A stretch of 5,715 nucleotides of DNA from Oceanospirillales bacterium. Its GTDB lineage: Bacteria > Pseudomonadota > Gammaproteobacteria > Xanthomonadales > SZUA-36. Below the pieces are notes generated by a model. It did not search any database, had not been told where the DNA came from, and saw only the letters and a list, made by a program, of their open reading frames with translations. The stretch lies in contig QIKG01000216.1 in the NCBI GenBank assembly GCA_003232965.1, positions 1-5,715 on the forward strand, given 5' to 3'. Each line of letters opens with the position of its first letter. Positions within the stretch are counted from its first letter, which is position 1. Shown here in pieces: positions 5,356 to 5,715 of this stretch. Made by a program: the position numbers and the translations under genes.

Positions 5356-5712
5356 ATGGCTAGAGTTAAACGCGGAGTAACCGCAACCCGTCGTCACAAA
5401 AAGACACTAAAAGCAGCGAAAGGCTATTACGGCGCGCGCCGTAAAGTTTACCGTGTTGCGAAACAAGCAGTCACTAAAGCAGGTCAATACGCTTATCGTG
5501 ATCGTAAAAACAAAAAGCGGCAGTTTCGTCGTCTCTGGATTGTGCGCATTAATGCCGCAGCCCGGATAAATGGCTTGTCCTACAGCCGCATGATAAATGG
5601 CCTCTCCATTGCTGAGATCGAAATTGATCGTAAAGTACTGGCAGATCTGGCGATACATGATGCAGCAGGATTTGCAGCATTGGCAGAAAAAGCCAAGGCC
5701 AGCCTCGCTTAG
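5356..5712 (+). CDS. rplT: 50S ribosomal protein L20 (bL20)
   Basis: L20 binds 23S rRNA early and is needed for 50S assembly. In E. coli it also represses its own operon by binding the rpmI leader. It has 118 residues, the same as in E. coli. The basic N-terminal extension MARVKRGVTATRRHKK leads into AKGYYGARRKVYRVAKQAV and AGQYAYRDRKNKKRQFRRLW. The globular C-domain has RINAAARINGLSYS and EIDRKVLADLA. AAGGAG (5342-5347) lies 8 nt before the ATG. CCTT at 5330-5333 could pair with AAGG of this Shine-Dalgarno, which would favour translational coupling to rpmI; that is an inference. The stop is 3 nt from the right edge, so pheS/pheT, which often follow, cannot be seen. Confidence 0.98.
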   Translation: MARVKRGVTATRRHKKTLKAAKGYYGARRKVYRVAKQAVTKAGQYAYRDRKNKKRQFRRLWIVRINAAARINGLSYSRMINGLSIAEIEIDRKVLADLAIHDAAGFAALAEKAKASLA

Positions 5713-5715
5713 TTT

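Overview
The window comes from a bacterial chromosome, most likely a gammaproteobacterium. The gene order thrS-infC-rpmI-rplT, the non-AUG infC start, the CCA-encoding tRNA-Val(GAC) and the close match of every product to its Escherichia coli counterpart all point there. Base composition is moderate (neither AT- nor GC-rich by eye). The genus cannot be fixed from the sequence alone. The coding content is housekeeping; the unusual material lies between the genes.

Layout. Positions 1-1636 (minus strand) hold the N-terminal half of dnaE, the replicative DNA polymerase III alpha subunit, which runs off the left edge. A divergent 160-bp gap follows, with a good stable-RNA promoter reading right. 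tRNA-Val(GAC) lies at 1797-1871. The 507 bp from 1872 to 2378 contain no clear protein gene. They hold a hairpin and an imperfect palindromic repeat just after the tRNA (1875-2007), a possible 11-codon leader peptide (2076-2111), a 160-bp MITE-like full-length palindrome flanked by GTAA duplications (2134-2293), a strong intrinsic terminator (2308-2326), and an AT-rich 11-bp tandem duplication that probably forms part of the thrS promoter.

From 2379 to the right edge runs the translation operon: thrS (threonyl-tRNA synthetase), infC (initiation factor IF3), rpmI (L35) and rplT (L20). thrS and infC are separated by 155 bp filled by a 14-bp tandem array, apparently seeded from the thrS 3' end, and a 24-bp near-palindrome. 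infC has no ATG start. A Shine-Dalgarno sequence places its start at an ATC codon, a non-canonical initiator that suits IF3 autoregulation. The 159-bp infC-rpmI leader is structured, and its rpmI Shine-Dalgarno is perfectly complementary over 7 nt to the end of infC, as expected for L20 autorepression through a long-range pseudoknot.

The genes work together in translation: charging of tRNA(Thr), start-codon selection and subunit joining control, and 50S assembly. dnaE is a separate, divergent transcription unit. No new multi-gene system is visible. The best candidates for undescribed biology are a possible thrS attenuator split by the MITE, and the structured RNA leaders of infC and rpmI.
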